This document shows positions 5,534-7,896 of a stretch of 7,896 nt of DNA, piece after piece. The number at the start of each line of letters is the position of its first letter. Within the stretch, counting starts at the first letter, position 1. Source of the DNA: Burkholderiales bacterium (GTDB lineage Bacteria > Pseudomonadota > Gammaproteobacteria > Burkholderiales > JAEUMW01); the NCBI GenBank assembly GCA_016791285.1, contig JAEUMX010000202.1:1-7896 (forward strand), read 5' to 3'. A program made the translations under genes and the position numbers. The notes under the pieces were generated by a model, which did no database searches, was not told the DNA's origin, and saw nothing but the letters and a program-made list of their open reading frames with translations.

Positions 5534-6741
5534 TCGATTTCAATCACGCCATGTGCATCCAGAACGTGCTCACTGCCTCGATCCGGCGCGCGCTGCCAGC
5601 GCTCGCTCTCGCGCTGCTCGCCGCCTGCAACAAGCCCTCCGGTGCGCTGCCGGGGCCGCCGCAGGGACCGCCAGCGGTGAGCGTCGCCGCGGCCCTGGAG
5701 AAGGAGATCGTCGAGACCGACGAGTTTCCGGGCCGGATCGAAGCGATCGACCAGGTCGAGGTGCGCGCGCGCGTGACGGGTTACATCCAGTCGGTGAACT
5801 TCAAACCGGGCGCGGAAGTGAAGAAGGGCGATCTCCTGTTCCAGATCGATCCGCGGCCGTTCGAGGCGGCGGTGGCCCAGGCGCAGGCCACCCTCGGCAA
5901 CACGCGGGCGCAGCTCGACCTCGCACGCACGGTCTTCGCGCGGCAGGAAGCGTTGCTCGCCGAGCGCGCCACCTCGAAGCGCGAGTACGACGAGGCCGCC
6001 GCGGCAGTGCGCAGTCTCGAAGCGCAAGTGCGTGCCAACCAGGCGGCGCTCGACACCGCGCGGCTCAACCTGTCGTACACGCGCGTGACGGCGCCGGTCT
6101 CCGGCCGTGTGGGCAAGGCGGAGATCACCCCCGGCAACCTGGTCCAGGGCGAGGTGCCGAATTCGCCGCTGCTCACCATGATCGTGTCGACCGATCCGAT
6201 CTACGCATCGTTCGAAGTGAACGAGGGGGCTTTCCTCAAGTACATCGGCAAGAGCCGCGGCGACGCGCTGCCGGTGGCCGTCGGGCTCGCGGACGAGTCT
6301 GGTTTTCCGCACCAGGGACGGCTCGAGTTCATCGACAATCGTGTCGATCCGGACAGCGGCACGGTGCGCATGCGGGCGGTGCTCGGCAACAAGGCGGGGC
6401 GGTTCACGCCGGGCCTCTTCGCCCGGGTCCAGCTTGGCGACGCCGCCGAACCGCGGGCAGCGGTGCTGGTGGTGGACCGTGCCATCGGCACGGATCAGAG
6501 CAAGCGGTTCGTGCTGGTCGTGAACGGCGAGAACAAGACCGAGTATCGTGAAGTGAAGATCGGCCGTCTGGTCGACGGGCTGCGGGTGATCGAATCCGGA
6601 CTCGAGCCGGGCGAGCTCGTCGTCGTGAACGGCCTGCAGCGTGCGCGGCCCGGGGCGCCCGTCACGCCGGAAAAGGTGCCGATGGAAGCGTCCACCGACA
6701 ATGGCCGCCCCGGCGCGACCACCAAGGCCGCGGCGAGCTGA
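5530..6741 (+). CDS. bpeE: RND efflux periplasmic adaptor lipoprotein, MexE/BpeE-like
   Basis: This 403-residue membrane fusion protein bridges the inner-membrane RND pump and an outer-membrane channel. A lipobox LAAC (30-33) after a hydrophobic stretch (21-32) marks Cys33 for lipidation. The adaptor parts run in the usual order: first lipoyl half with ARVTGYIQSV (80-89) and VKKGDLLFQIDPRPF (97-111), a long alpha-helical hairpin (about 108-180), second lipoyl half with YTRVTAPVSGRVG (183-195), the beta-barrel with IDNRVDPDSGTVRMRAVLGN (268-287) and a membrane-proximal domain to about 380. The spacing and the VDPDSGTVRMRA segment match the MexE/BpeE branch better than MexA/AcrA. The ATG at 5530 overlaps the hydrolase stop and has a strong Shine-Dalgarno; an ATG at 5551 is the alternative. 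The frame is open back to 4780, but that part reads as an antiparallel-free shadow of the hydrolase, rich in Arg. The symbol is given by likeness and gene order. Confidence 0.93.
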   Translation: MIDFNHAMCIQNVLTASIRRALPALALALLAACNKPSGALPGPPQGPPAVSVAAALEKEIVETDEFPGRIEAIDQVEVRARVTGYIQSVNFKPGAEVKKGDLLFQIDPRPFEAAVAQAQATLGNTRAQLDLARTVFARQEALLAERATSKREYDEAAAAVRSLEAQVRANQAALDTARLNLSYTRVTAPVSGRVGKAEITPGNLVQGEVPNSPLLTMIVSTDPIYASFEVNEGAFLKYIGKSRGDALPVAVGLADESGFPHQGRLEFIDNRVDPDSGTVRMRAVLGNKAGRFTPGLFARVQLGDAAEPRAAVLVVDRAIGTDQSKRFVLVVNGENKTEYREVKIGRLVDGLRVIESGLEPGELVVVNGLQRARPGAPVTPEKVPMEASTDNGRPGATTKAAAS

Positions 6742-6745
6742 CGCG

Positions 6746-7896
6746 ATGAACATCTCCCGCTTCTTCATCGACCGCCCGATTTTCGCGGGCGTGCTGTCGG
6801 TGCTCATGTTCCTCGCCGGGCTCATCGCGATCTTCAACCTGCCGGTGAGCGAATACCCGGACGTCGTGCCACCCTCGGTGGTGGTGCGCGCCACGTACCC
6901 GGGCGCCAACCCCAAGGTCATCGCCGAGACCGTCGCCGCACCGCTCGAAGAGCAGATCAACGGCGTCGAGCACATGCTCTACATGGAGTCGCAGGCGACC
7001 ACCGACGGCGTGCTGCAGCTCACGGTCACGTTCAAGGTCGGCACCGACGTCGATCAGGCGGAGACCCAGGTGCAGAACCGCGTGCAGCGCGCGTTGCCGA
7101 GATTGCCGGAAGAGGTGCGGCAGATCGGCGTCATCACGCAGAAGAGCTCGCCCGACATCGCGATGGTGGTGCACATCCTCTCGCCCGACGAGCGCTACGA
7201 CGAGCTGTACCTGCGCAATTACGCGGTGCTCAACATCAAGGACAACCTGCAGCGCATCCCCGGCATGGGCCAGGTGCTCGTGTTCGGCGCCGGAGATTAC
7301 GCGATGCGCGTGTGGCTCGACCCGCAAAAGCTCGCGAGCCGCAATCTCACGGCGAGCGACGTGGTGCGGGCGCTGCGCGAGCAGAACAAGCAGGTGGCGG
7401 CGGGGGTCGTGGGCGCGCCGCCGGCGGCGAAGGACACGGACTTCCAGCTCTCGGTGAACACGCAGGGGCGGCTCGTGACCGAGGAGGAATTCGGCGCAGT
7501 GATCGTCGCGACCTCCCCCGACGGCGGGGTGCTGCGCCTGAAGGACGTGGCGCGCATCGAGCTCGGGGCGGGGGAGTACGCCCTGCGCTCGCTGCTCAAC
7601 AACAAGCCCGCGGTCGCGATCGTGATCTTCCAGGCGCCGGGTTCGAACGCGATCGAGCTCTCGAACAACGTCCGCCAGGCGATGGCGGAGATGAGCCGCA
7701 GCTTCCCGGCCGGTGTGTCGTACGACATCGTCTACGACCCGACGCGCTTCGTGCAGAAGTCGATCCAGGCCGTGATCGAGACGCTGCTCGAAGCGATCCT
7801 GCTCGTCGTGATCGTGGTGATCGTGTTCCTGCAGACGTGGCGCGCGTCGATCATCCCGCTGGTGGCGGTGCCGGTGTCGATCGTCGGCACGTTCGC
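6746..7896 (+). CDS. bpeF: RND efflux pump, HAE1 family, MexF/BpeF-like, N-terminal part (3' end outside window)
   Basis: The gene starts 4 bp after the adaptor stop and stays open to the window edge: 383 codons of an expected total of about 1,050. The opening MNISRFFIDRPIFAGVLSVL and LPVSEYPDVVPPSVVV (33-48) are typical of the MexF/BpeF inner-membrane drug/proton antiporters. A first membrane helix (about 11-30) is followed by the PN1/PN2 porter part, with GANPKVIAETVAAPLEEQI at about 53-71 and a trimer-contact stretch around 210-260. A second helix begins near 345 (ETLLEAILLVVIVVIVFLQ). The proton-relay aspartates in the fourth helix lie just beyond the window, so activity cannot be judged. 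Only a weak Shine-Dalgarno (GCGAG, 6733-6737) is seen, consistent with coupling to the adaptor. Relatives export chloramphenicol, trimethoprim and fluoroquinolones. An OprC/OprN-like channel gene is expected next. Confidence 0.93.
   Translation, partial: MNISRFFIDRPIFAGVLSVLMFLAGLIAIFNLPVSEYPDVVPPSVVVRATYPGANPKVIAETVAAPLEEQINGVEHMLYMESQATTDGVLQLTVTFKVGTDVDQAETQVQNRVQRALPRLPEEVRQIGVITQKSSPDIAMVVHILSPDERYDELYLRNYAVLNIKDNLQRIPGMGQVLVFGAGDYAMRVWLDPQKLASRNLTASDVVRALREQNKQVAAGVVGAPPAAKDTDFQLSVNTQGRLVTEEEFGAVIVATSPDGGVLRLKDVARIELGAGEYALRSLLNNKPAVAIVIFQAPGSNAIELSNNVRQAMAEMSRSFPAGVSYDIVYDPTRFVQKSIQAVIETLLEAILLVVIVVIVFLQTWRASIIPLVAVPVSIVGTF

Noticed and set aside
5422..6975. A 517-codon open frame on - opposite the adaptor and the pump start
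   Set aside because: It spans the ends of two genes with clear family motifs and reads as an Arg/His/Asp-rich shadow without recognisable domains.

Overview
The window reads like a chromosomal segment of a high-GC proteobacterium. A betaproteobacterium of the Burkholderiales is the best guess, because the right half carries a gene order known from Burkholderia: a LysR regulator, then divergently a lipase-like alpha/beta hydrolase, an RND adaptor and an RND pump (bpeT / llpE-bpeE-bpeF). The assignment rests on gene order and protein motifs only.

Left accessory part (1-1132). The 3' end of an SMC/Rad50-like AAA ATPase enters from the left. It is followed, with ATGA stop/start overlaps on both sides, by a 50-residue protein and then a DUF2283 protein. 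The three genes are packed so tightly that they must be co-transcribed and probably translationally coupled. Hand counts give about 52% GC at 121-180 and at 241-300, against about 72% at 6001-6060. Together with the gene content, this suggests an acquired, defence-like or toxin-antitoxin-like module. A small hairpin (1159-1173) lies just after it.

Middle part (1217-3341). A Tam-like class I SAM methyltransferase on + converges, 7 bp apart, with a membrane protein of the CorC/HlyC (CNNM-CBS-CorC_HlyC) family on -. Both look like ordinary housekeeping genes.

Right part (3453-7896). A LysR regulator on - is separated by an AT-rich, palindrome-bearing 127-bp gap from a + strand efflux operon. 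The operon holds an exported N-terminal fragment (TTG start), an alpha/beta hydrolase in a different frame, an RND periplasmic lipoprotein adaptor and the first 383 codons of a MexF/BpeF-like RND pump. In the known Burkholderia systems the LysR protein controls the operon and the pump exports chloramphenicol, trimethoprim and quinolones. The outer-membrane channel would lie beyond the right edge.

The most unusual points are three. The hydrolase has Glu where the catalytic Ser should be (GEEAGG instead of GDSAGG). Its signal peptide lies in another reading frame. And the AAA ATPase is coupled to the small-protein/DUF2283 pair. I found no RNA genes, IS elements or CRISPR arrays, and no gene-free stretch longer than 127 bp.
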